Source: Butyrivibrio fibrisolvens 16/4 (GTDB lineage: Bacteria > Bacillota > Clostridia > Lachnospirales > Lachnospiraceae). Taken from it: DNA of 64,000 nucleotides. Shown one piece after another: positions 51,694 through 59,730 of this stretch. Location: assembly GCA_000209815.1 (NCBI GenBank), contig FP929036.1, forward strand, positions 2,777,115 through 2,841,114, in the 5' to 3' direction. Position numbers and translations under genes: made by a program. How positions within the stretch are numbered: position 1 is the stretch's first letter; the number at the start of each line of letters is the position of its first letter. Under the pieces are notes generated by a model, which made no database searches, was not told the DNA's origin, and worked only from the letters and a program-made list of their open reading frames with translations.

Positions 51694-53163
51694 TTAAAGA
51701 TCATTAAGATCCATCATGTTTAAGCTTGAATTTCTGCGATTATCAATTTCTGATGCAGACTCAACATATGATGAAGAGCGTCTGTCGTTACGTTCTTCGT
51801 ATTCTTCTTCCTCTTCATCATAGTACTCTTCATCATCGTAGTACTCGTCTTCTTCGTACTCCTCTTCTTCCTCTGCTTCATCATAATCATCCTCTTCTTC
51901 CCTATTTGGAAGATTAAGAATGATAGAACGAGGACCTTTACGCTGCTTTTTAGCTGGAGCCTCAGCAAAGACATCTCCGTCAAAGTCATCCTTATCACGA
52001 GATCTAAGCAAAGCATTAATAATGAAGAAAACCAAGATAACGCAAAGAACAATAAGCCCCATTATTACCTTACGGTATGTATCTAATTTATTGACGTAAA
52101 TATCTACATTATCATTAGCTGGTGCAGCTACTTCTTCGTCTGAACCGTCATCAACTGTAGTAACTGCTGAAAGAACAGATTCATCCATTCTTGAAACTGT
52201 ATCGCATGCGCTATCAAAAACAAACCAGCCTGTATTACCAGAACCATTTGTACCATACACATAATAGAAGCCTGACTCTCCAATGGTATAGGCGGTGGTG
52301 CTACCACCAGTAACATCTAAAGATGTAGCAGCAAATGCTGGAGATGGACCTTCCTCTGTTGGCGAAATAATAACATAATTCTTTCCTGAACCTAGCATTA
52401 AAAACTCTGAAACAGTGCTAGCCTCTGCATTATATAAATAAAAGACGCCAGAACCTGCTACATTATCAGCTGGCTTTAAATAAAGAAGTGTAATTGTTCC
52501 ATTTGTAGGCTCGCTGTATGTGCTTGAGCCAATTTTAACTGTAGTCTTAGAAAAACCTGATGGCACTTCATTGTCAGAGTATCTTTCTGAAACAACATAA
52601 GAAACGCCATTAATATCAAAGCCACCCTGAGAATTAAGAGTTCCAACATTTCCTGATGCAGGAGCTGCAGGCGCCTCTGCTGGAGTCTCAACTGGAGCTG
52701 CTTCTTCAGAATCAGCAGGTGTCTCCTCTACCGCAACATCTACTGGAGCTGACTCCGCAGGTTTTTCCTCTGCAGCTGGAGCTGAAGAAGCGCCGCCACC
52801 TATAGAAAGTGTAGTGCTACTTCCAGAACAAGATGTAGATGAAACAATGATAGATGCTGTACCTGCCTCAGCAGCAGTGAAAACAACATCGCCTGTCTTT
52901 CCTGAAAATGATACTGAATTTCCTGATGTGGTATATCCAGAGCCTGTGCAGCTGACAAATGTAAGCATGCTAGCTGTATATTTCAAGGTAATTGTGCCGG
53001 ATTCTGATGCGGTGATAGACACTGTAACCTTATCACCCACCGCAGGTGAATTCTTAGAAACAGCAATCATAGTGGTGCCCTGAGCAAAAACCACAATATT
53101 CATTGCAAAAGTGAGCATAACTATAGCTAAAACATTTAATGTTCTTCTAATCAATTTATTCAT
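51694..53163 (-). CDS. Surface protein: Ig/cohesin-like domain, membrane anchor, very acidic tail
   Basis: 489 residues, function unknown. A signal peptide (about residues 1-28, ending VVFAQG) is followed by a cohesin/Ig-like beta domain (SPAVGDKVTVSITASESGT, residues about 38-120), a Pro/Ala/Glu linker, a second beta-rich region (about 170-345), and one membrane helix (KVIMGLIVLCVILVFFIINALL near residue 370). The cytoplasmic tail of about 100 residues is dominated by Glu, Asp and Tyr (EEEEEYEEDEYYDDEEYYDE). It lies directly before clpC, 14 bases apart, with a consensus promoter upstream. Anchoring of an extracellular module with a charged inner sensor is an inference. Confidence 0.75.
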   Translation of the reverse strand: MNKLIRRTLNVLAIVMLTFAMNIVVFAQGTTMIAVSKNSPAVGDKVTVSITASESGTITLKYTASMLTFVSCTGSGYTTSGNSVSFSGKTGDVVFTAAEAGTASIIVSSTSCSGSSTTLSIGGGASSAPAAEEKPAESAPVDVAVEETPADSEEAAPVETPAEAPAAPASGNVGTLNSQGGFDINGVSYVVSERYSDNEVPSGFSKTTVKIGSSTYSEPTNGTITLLYLKPADNVAGSGVFYLYNAEASTVSEFLMLGSGKNYVIISPTEEGPSPAFAATSLDVTGGSTTAYTIGESGFYYVYGTNGSGNTGWFVFDSACDTVSRMDESVLSAVTTVDDGSDEEVAAPANDNVDIYVNKLDTYRKVIMGLIVLCVILVFFIINALLRSRDKDDFDGDVFAEAPAKKQRKGPRSIILNLPNREEEDDYDEAEEEEEYEEDEYYDDEEYYDEEEEEYEERNDRRSSSYVESASEIDNRRNSSLNMMDLNDL

Positions 53164-53253
53164 AACAAATTACCTTCCATTTCCGGTGATAAATTTAGTA
53201 ACACAAGAATTTGCTACTAAACCCCTTATATCACACTATATATAGATAATTTA

Positions 53254-53282
53254 ATTATAGATAAACCACAATTCATAGTCAA
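53254..53282 (-). promoter_or_regulatory. Strong promoter for the surface protein and clpC
   Basis: On the minus strand TTGACT (53282-53277), 17 bases, TATAAT (53259-53254). It overlaps the stop codon of the small membrane-protein gene. A TTTAGTA/TACTAAA hairpin lies in the leader. Confidence 0.82.
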
Positions 53283-53470
53283 CAGTTACGACAAAGTAAT
53301 AAAAGCCAAATACCGCCTGAAATTCCTGAATAAGAACCAACTATTCCAGCCAGATTTTCTGCAATATCAATATCAAAAAGGAACAAAAACAGAAATAAAA
53401 TCCCTACTGCAAACAACAACGCCAATGCTCCAAAGGAAACTATTAACTCTTTGTCCAATTTTCTTCTCAT
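53279..53470 (-). CDS. Small membrane protein, 63 residues
   Basis: MRRKLDKELIVSFGAL opens the protein, followed by one long or two short hydrophobic segments (ALLFAVGILFLFLFLF and GISGGIWLLLL) and a C-terminal CRNC. I choose the ATG at 53468-53470 because GGAGG lies upstream; the open frame extends 23 residues further. Function unknown. The promoter of the next gene overlaps its 3' end. Confidence 0.5.
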   Translation of the reverse strand: MRRKLDKELIVSFGALALLFAVGILFLFLFLFDIDIAENLAGIVGSYSGISGGIWLLLLCRNC

Positions 53471-53560
53471 AATATTTACCTCCGTTCGTGCTATGAGAAG
53501 ATAATAAATCATAGTGGTGTACATAATTACACCCACCATCGCAAGTTCTGACAGGGGGCA

Positions 53561-53588
53561 TAAAAAAGGACCAGCATTTGCCGGTCCT
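53561..53588 (-). terminator. Terminator after the aldo/keto reductase gene
   Basis: On the minus strand GGACCGGC/GCTGGTCC with an AAAT loop is followed by six T. Confidence 0.88.
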
Positions 53589-53606
53589 AAAACTACATAT
53601 TAAAAA

Positions 53607-54748
53607 TTAATGTTCAAACTGTTTTGCCACTAAAACCAAGTTATCCCTAATTGGTAAATGCTGTGGACAGATTTTTTCACATTTTCCACACTTGATGCAA
53701 TCACTTGCTTTGCCAAATGCCTGAGTCAATCTGTCGTAATATTCTCCGTGATTAGACCAACCTTTTCCCTTATACTCCAGCTGCTCGGAATTGTATAAAG
53801 AAAAATATCTAGGGATAGGAATATTCTTAGGGCAGCCATCCACACAATAAGCACAGGCAGTGCATTGAATAGCTATATTGGAATTAATTATATCTCTAGC
53901 CTTAAAAACAATTGCTCGTTCCTCATCAGTAAGAGGCTTGAAATCCTTCATATAGCTTACATTATCTTGCATCATGTCCATAGTTCCCATTCCTGAAAGA
54001 ACTATTTTAACCTGAGGAAGGCTGGCAACAAATCTAATAGCCCATGACGCTACAGACATATCTTTGTGATAATCTTTGAAGAGCTTTTCAACATCTTCTG
54101 TAACGTTTGCTAATGTGCCGCCCTTTACTGGCTCCATTACTATTACAGGTTTGCCATGCTTTACGCAAACATCATAGCATTTTTTAGACTGAATTCCTTC
54201 GCTTTCCCAGTCAAGATAATTAATCTGAAGCTGAACGAACTCCATCTCAGGGTGTTCTGTAAGAATTCTATCTAATAAATCCGCATTATCATGGTAAGAA
54301 AATCCCATATGTTTAATGAGACCGGCTTCTTTTTCTTTGCAATCCACTCAAAGCTGTGAAGCTTAGTGTATTTTTTATAATGATCCTCTCCTATATCGTG
54401 AAGAAGATAATAATCAAAATAATCCACTCCAGTTTTCTTTAATTGCTGATTGAAGATATCGTTCATTCCTTCCTCAGTATTAAAGAATCCACCATGAAGC
54501 TTATCTGCTAAGGTAAATTTATCCCTAGGATATCTATCAACCAAAGCCTCTTTTGTGGCATTTTCTGATTTGAAGCCGCAGTACATCCAGGCAGTATCAA
54601 AATATGTGAAGCCCTGTTCGATAAAATAATCGACCATTTTCTTCATAGTTTCTATATCGATAGAATCCTCTTTATTGGGATCTAATCGAGGGAGTCTCAT
54701 GAGACCAAAACCGAGTTTTTTTGTGTTGTCCCCAAATATATTAGACAT
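53607..54748 (-). CDS. Aldo/keto reductase with C-terminal 4Fe-4S domain, one frameshift
   Basis: About 380 residues after repair. The N-terminal TIM barrel has AKR landmarks: [20 protein letters not shown] (catalytic Asp/Tyr region), ADKLHG and DYYLLHDIG. The C-terminal part has two ferredoxin-type clusters, [12 protein letters not shown] and [12 protein letters not shown]. This fusion is a known anaerobe type, likely taking electrons from the Fe-S centres. The break is in the T5 run 54330-54334; one base gives [18 protein letters not shown]. The substrate is unknown. It is followed by a terminator. Confidence 0.88.
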
Positions 54749-54774
54749 ATCACTCCTCCTTTAATTGTGCAAAA

Positions 54775-56007
54775 CTAATATCTATATAATACACTATAAC
54801 AGGAAGAGTTAGTCAATATAAACCAGTAGGATTTATATACTGTTCCACCTATTAGATACTTTATTTCTTTGTTTTTCATTTCATATAGCTTTTCGTCAGC
54901 CATTGCAATAAATTGTGGTATAGTAACAGGATTATTATAGTCGTATTTTGCATAGCCTACACATATAGACAATGAGAATGCTGCGCCAGATTTTTCATTT
55001 AGTTCAGTAACATTATTTCGAATCATATCTGCCTTTTCCTGGACCATAAGTTCATTCTCAGCTTCCAAGACAACTATAAATTCATCGCCACCAAATCTAC
55101 ACAAAAATGGTCTGTTTTTGAAATCTAAGAAGGATGTCTTCATGGCTTCTGCAACTGTTACCAAAGCTTTATCTCCTTCTATATGTCCAAATTTATCGTT
55201 TATATTTTTGAAGTAATCCACATCAAGCATCATCAGATACAAATCCATATCTTTAGCTGGTGAACGCATCTTCAAAGATAAATATCTTTGCAATTCCTGA
55301 CGGTTGTTAATCTGAGTAAGAGCATCTGTAGTAATACGGTTTTCAGTAGCTGTTATATACAAAAACAAAATAGCACTGGTAGCTCCATAACACAGGATAG
55401 GAACTCTCAAAAAAAATGACTGTAACAAACCGCAGATAATAGGCATTATTGGGAATAATCCCATAGCGATATACAAGCTATGATCATAGTATCTATTTTG
55501 ATTATATGCTCGTGTAAATGCTTTGATGGAAGAATAGCCCAAGTAGCCAAAAGGCACACACAGCAAAACTGCATATAGTGGACCATATTCCTGATAGCCA
55601 GTTTCATCGATTATTATCAGATAATCAGTAAACAAACCAATTATCAAAATGATAACCGCTGCATAGAATGGCAAAATACTAATAAATGTTCCTTTGTGAG
55701 AAAGAATTATAGTGTTTCCCTGAACAATTTCGCAATACATGTACCACAGCCACGAAGAAGTCACCAGACACAAATAGGGAATGATAGACAGTATATAAAA
55801 GGTAGTTCTGTTCACCACAAAAACAGCGCTTTCACACAGCATCCAAACGGAATCTACAAGGAAGTAAATTACAAGCAAACGCATCATACGGGCAAGTATA
55901 ACTGTTGAAATCTGCTTATCAACACTTCTTTCCACATTAAATAACACTGTCCCCATTAACACTACACAAGCTATATTTGCTAATACATAGTTAAAACATT
56001 CAGACAT
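54775..56007 (-). CDS. Membrane-bound diguanylate cyclase (GGDEF)
   Basis: 410 residues. About six or seven hydrophobic segments in residues 1-225 form a membrane sensor, followed by a GGDEF domain starting DALTQINNRQELQRYL with the active site CRFGGDEFIVVLE near residue 310. No RxxD inhibitory site is visible just upstream. The C-terminal about 20 residues (SYWFILTNSSCYSVLYRY) run past the usual GGDEF end. It probably makes cyclic di-GMP in response to a membrane cue. It follows the NCS2 permease gene on the same strand but is separated by a terminator. Confidence 0.85.
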   Translation of the reverse strand: MSECFNYVLANIACVVLMGTVLFNVERSVDKQISTVILARMMRLLVIYFLVDSVWMLCESAVFVVNRTTFYILSIIPYLCLVTSSWLWYMYCEIVQGNTIILSHKGTFISILPFYAAVIILIIGLFTDYLIIIDETGYQEYGPLYAVLLCVPFGYLGYSSIKAFTRAYNQNRYYDHSLYIAMGLFPIMPIICGLLQSFFLRVPILCYGATSAILFLYITATENRITTDALTQINNRQELQRYLSLKMRSPAKDMDLYLMMLDVDYFKNINDKFGHIEGDKALVTVAEAMKTSFLDFKNRPFLCRFGGDEFIVVLEAENELMVQEKADMIRNNVTELNEKSGAAFSLSICVGYAKYDYNNPVTIPQFIAMADEKLYEMKNKEIKYLIGGTVYKSYWFILTNSSCYSVLYRY

Positions 56008-56159
56008 TCTATACTCACCTAATTCCTACAAACCCAATAATTGTCCAATCTACAGACGATTTTATCATAAAAGTATATTACCCCCAGGGTATGTATAAGC
56101 GCTGATTTTTATGTGAAATGTATTTGAAATTTGCGGAGCTTTGCTTCTTCCTATGCAAT

Positions 56160-56194
56160 AAAAAAGCGTATTGCAAAATGCAATACGCTTTTTT
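56160..56194. terminator. Bidirectional terminator between NCS2 permease and GGDEF gene
   Basis: A perfect 10-bp stem AGCGTATTGC/GCAATACGCT with A residues on the left and T residues on the right can stop transcription in both directions. On the minus strand it ends the permease transcript. Confidence 0.9.
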
Positions 56195-56210
56195 CAAAAG
56201 GGAAAGCCTT

Positions 56211-57638
56211 TTATACTGCTAAGAAGAACTTGATAAGGAAGAGAACTGAAATTACATAAGTAAGTGCAGATACTTCCTTTGCCTTGCCTGTGAATACCTT
56301 GATGAATGTGTATGAAATCATAGCAAGACCAATACCGTGTCCAATTGAGCCAGAAATTGGCATAGCAATAAGCATGATTGTTACAGGAACACAAACTGAA
56401 AGATCATCGAAGTTTACCTTCTTAAGACCTGTCATCATAAGTACACCAACATAAATAAGAGCTGCTGATGTAGCTGCTGCTGGAATGATTGCAGCTATAG
56501 GTGCAAGGAAGATGCAAAGAAGGAAGGCGATACCACAAGTAAGTGATGTAAGACCTGTACGTCCGCCTGCCTCAACACCTGAAGCTGACTCGATGAATGT
56601 TGTAACTGTAGATGTACCTGTGCAAGCACCGAACATTGTACCAACTGAATCTGAAAGAAGAGCCTCTTTCATATTTGGCATGTTACCTTCACGATCTACC
56701 ATACCAGCACGTGATGCTGTACCAACAAGAGTTCCGATTGTATCAAACATATCGATAATACAGAATGTGATAACAAGTGTGATTGCTGTGAACCAACCCA
56801 TCTGAGCAAGACCAGCAAAGTTGAACTTGAATAATGTTGTAGCTGCCATATCGCCAAATGCTGGAACGAATGAAGCTGTTGCAAGTGAAGCAAATGGATT
56901 GTTACCAAGGATAGCAAAATCACAAATCCAGTAGAGAACTGAAGCTGCAAGCATACCTGTGATTACAGCACCCTTGAATCCCTTTGTAGCAAGAACAACG
57001 ATAATGAAAAGACCAACAAACATTGTTACAGCAGAAAGAACCATAACAGGATAAGCATCTGTCATCATTTCCTTTGCGTGTGTTGCTGTAAGAGCTCCGA
57101 AGAAATCCTTCATTACGAAGAACTGATTGAAGTTTGAATCTGCAATGTAAACATTTGAGCCAAAGCCAATATTAAGAAGCATAAGACCAATTGCAGGTGA
57201 AATACCAAGTCTGATTCCAAGAGGAATAGCATCTACAATCTTCTCACGAACATTGAGAAGTGAAAGGATGAAGAATACAATACCTTCAATAAGAATGATG
57301 CAAAGCATAGCCTGGAAGGACTGTACATAATCCATTGTTGTAGCTGCAACAAGGTTTCCAATAACGATTGCCATGAATGAGTTGAGACCCATACCTGGCG
57401 CAAGGCAGAATGGCTTGTTTGCAAGGAATGCCATCACAAACATAGCTACTGCAGAAGAAAGACATGTAGCAAGGAATACACCATTCCAAAGCTGGTCTCC
57501 ACCCGCCTTATAATTTGTAAGGATGTTTGGATTCAATGCAATGATATAAGCCATTGTCATGAATGTAGTGAGACCGGCAAGAATCTCAGTCTTCACTGTA
57601 GTGTTGTTAGCACTAAGTTTGAATCTTTTTTCTAACAT
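56211..57638 (-). CDS. NCS2-family purine permease (PbuG/AzgA-like)
   Basis: 475 residues with about 12 to 14 membrane segments. Landmarks are EILAGLTTFMTMAYIIALNP near residue 18, CLAPGMGLNSFMA near residue 75, IDMFDTIGTLVGTASRAGM, and STVTTFIESASGVEAGGRTGL near residue 343 (parts shown as landmarks). This matches the guanine/hypoxanthine or adenine permeases. No purine riboswitch was found in its leader, which instead contains a REP-like element. It lies upstream of the GGDEF gene on the same strand. The base transported is not resolved. Confidence 0.88.
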   Translation of the reverse strand: MLEKRFKLSANNTTVKTEILAGLTTFMTMAYIIALNPNILTNYKAGGDQLWNGVFLATCLSSAVAMFVMAFLANKPFCLAPGMGLNSFMAIVIGNLVAATTMDYVQSFQAMLCIILIEGIVFFILSLLNVREKIVDAIPLGIRLGISPAIGLMLLNIGFGSNVYIADSNFNQFFVMKDFFGALTATHAKEMMTDAYPVMVLSAVTMFVGLFIIVVLATKGFKGAVITGMLAASVLYWICDFAILGNNPFASLATASFVPAFGDMAATTLFKFNFAGLAQMGWFTAITLVITFCIIDMFDTIGTLVGTASRAGMVDREGNMPNMKEALLSDSVGTMFGACTGTSTVTTFIESASGVEAGGRTGLTSLTCGIAFLLCIFLAPIAAIIPAAATSAALIYVGVLMMTGLKKVNFDDLSVCVPVTIMLIAMPISGSIGHGIGLAMISYTFIKVFTGKAKEVSALTYVISVLFLIKFFLAV

Positions 57639-57689
57639 ATTATCTCTCCTTTTTATATGAAATTTATAGATTCCTATTTTATATATTTA

Positions 57690-57734
57690 CCCTCATCCAC
57701 CGCTGCGCGGTCCCCTTCCTCAAATGGGAAAGGC
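57690..57734. repeat. REP-like palindromic element, copy A
   Basis: CCTCATCCACCGC-TGC-GCGGT, then CCCCTTCC and GGGAAAGG arms. The layout, CCTCATCC plus hairpin plus CCTTCC arm, is shared with copy B at 59.68 kb. It lies between pyrG and the permease gene. Such elements recur in Lachnospiraceae intergenic regions. Confidence 0.6.
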
Positions 57735-57737
57735 TTA

Positions 57738-59328
57738 TTATTTTAAACTAGCCTTAATGAAAGCTACAAATAATGGATGTGGTTTGTTTGGACGGCTCTT
57801 GAATTCTGGATGGAACTGAACGCCCACATGGAACTTATTTGTTGAAACCTCTATAGCCTCTACAACCTCATCGTTAGGTGATGTACCAGAGATTGTAAGT
57901 CCATTAGATGTCATAAGCTCTCTATAAGAGTTGTTGAATTCAAATCTATGTCTATGACGCTCTGAAATATTTTCAGAACCATAAGCCTCAAATAATTTTG
58001 TATCTTTTCTAACTGCACAAGGATATGCACCAAGTCTCATTGTACCGCCTTTACGAAGTACAGCCATCTGCTCTTCCATAAGGTCAATGACACAGTTCTT
58101 ACCACTGCTATTAAACTCACGTGAGTTTGCATCCTCAAGGCCGCAAACATTTCTTGCGAACTCGATAGCAGCAACCTGCATACCGAGGCAAATACCAAGA
58201 TAAGGAATATCATTTTCACGGGCATACTGACAAGCAATAATTTTGCCCTCTACACCTCTATCACCAAAACCTCCTGGAACTAAAATACCATCAACACTTC
58301 CAAGTTTTCTTTAACATTTTCTTTGTAATTTCTTCTGAATCAACCCACTCAACTTCTACGTGTGCGTTATTAGCATAACCACCGTGATAAAGAGCCTCGC
58401 GAACTGAAATGTATGCATCGTGAAGTGCTACGTATTTTCCAACGATTGCTATCTTAGTAACCTTTTTAAGGCCCTTGATTGTATCAACCATCTTCTCCCA
58501 CTCTTCGATTTTAGGTGGTCGATTTTCAAGACCAAGCTCACGGCAGGCTACATCATCAAGTCCATACTTATGCATCATAAGTGGAGCCTCATATAAGCAG
58601 TCTAATGTATCATTTTCGATAACACAATCCTTTTTTACATTACAGAAAAGTGAAATCTTATCTTTAATACTCTGTTCAAGAGGATGATCCACACGACAAA
58701 CAATAATATTAGGTGAAATTCCCTGAGACTGAAGCTCCTTTACAGAATGCTGTGTAGGCTTTGATTTGTGCTCTTCTGAACCAGAAAGCCAAGGAACTAA
58801 AGTAACGTGAATAAATAAGCAGTTTTCGCGACCTTTCTCAATTGAAATCTGGCGAATAGCCTCTAAGAATGGCTGTGATTCAATATCACCTGTGGTTCCA
58901 CCAATTTCAGTAATGAGGACATCGCAATCTGATGTTTCTGCTCCCATGTAAATGAATCTTTTAATTTCTTCTGTAATATGAGGAATAACCTGAACAGTCT
59001 GACCGAGATACTCTCCCTTTCTCTCACGATTAAGAACGTTCCAATATACTCTTCCGGATGTAAGGTTGGAGTATTTATTTAAGCTCTCATCGATAAATCT
59101 CTCATAATGACCTAAGTCAAGGTCTGTCTCTGCGCCATCATCAGTAACAAAAACCTCGCCGTGCTGATATGGGCTCATGGTGCCTGGGTCTACATTCATA
59201 TAAGGATCAAGCTTCTGAGAAGCTACCTTATATCCTCTCATTTTAAGTAGTCGTCCTAAGGAAGCAGCTGTAATACCTTTTCCAAGGCCTGATACAACGC
59301 CACCTGTTACAAAAATGTGCTTAGCCAT
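57738..59328 (-). CDS. pyrG: CTP synthase, two frameshifts
   Basis: About 530 residues after repair; makes CTP from UTP, ATP and glutamine. The N-terminal synthetase domain opens [20 protein letters not shown], with [28 protein letters not shown] as a landmark (residues about 44-71). The C-terminal glutaminase has the catalytic Cys in GICLGMQ and the His/Glu in FHPEFKSRP. Two A residues are missing on the coding strand, at 58305-58308 and 58317-58320. Restoring both gives [23 protein letters not shown] strong terminator sits in its leader, suggesting attenuation by pyrimidine supply. Confidence 0.95.
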
Positions 59329-59372
59329 AACGGTCTCCTTTGGATAATTTTTCTTGCTCTTTTTTACCCATC

Positions 59373-59421
59373 AAAAAAGGAGTCGAAAGATACACCCTTG
59401 GTAAGGTGCTTTTCGACTCCT
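59373..59421 (-). promoter_or_regulatory. Attenuator-like terminator in the pyrG leader
   Basis: On the minus strand AGGAGTCGAAA/TTTCGACTCCT (11 bp) encloses an inner GCACCTT/AAGGGTGT stem and is followed by six T, ending about 45 bases before the pyrG start. A terminator here with no gene upstream is the arrangement used for pyrG attenuation in B. subtilis. Confidence 0.75.
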
Positions 59422-59487
59422 AGATATTCAGATTATTATTTCAACTATTGCACATAGGTATAGCTGGAACATATTTCCTCCCGAAAT

Positions 59488-59534
59488 AAAAAAGCGTTTT
59501 TTTTATGAGAGATGACTCCCACAAAAACGTACGC
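59488..59534 (-). terminator. Second upstream terminator in the pyrG leader
   Basis: On the minus strand an imperfect stem from 59534 to 59494 (GCG...CGC with T-run/A-run pairing and GAG/CTC) is followed by six T. A candidate promoter upstream is TTTACA-17-TACACT near 59546-59574. Confidence 0.6.
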
Positions 59535-59606
59535 CCTTGTACTTAAGAAGTGTACAACAAGGGAATGATTTTGTAAAGAGGTGGAACAAATTTTATGTTT
59601 TGTTTA

Positions 59607-59635
59607 TTGTATATTTTTGATACTACATTTATAAT
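59607..59635 (+). promoter_or_regulatory. Promoter of the activase-like gene
   Basis: TTGTAT at 59607-59612 and TATAAT at 59630-59635 are spaced 17 bases. The leader would carry REP-like copy B. Confidence 0.65.
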
Positions 59636-59675
59636 AGCTGAGGTTATTAATTTTACATATAAATAAGAAGAAAAA

Positions 59676-59716
59676 CCTCATCCGGTCCTTAGGACCACCT
59701 TCCAAAAACGGAGGGT
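59676..59716. repeat. REP-like palindromic element, copy B
   Basis: CCTCATCC-GGTCC-TTA-GGACC-ACCTTCC, then GGAGGGT. Same layout as copy A. It lies in the predicted 5' leader of the following gene, ending a few bases before its ribosome site. Confidence 0.6.
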
Positions 59717-59730
59717 TAGTAAGGAGAATT

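Noticed and set aside
57639..57737. Purine riboswitch before the NCS2 permease
   Set aside because: The conserved purine aptamer loops are absent; the palindromes match the REP-like element instead.
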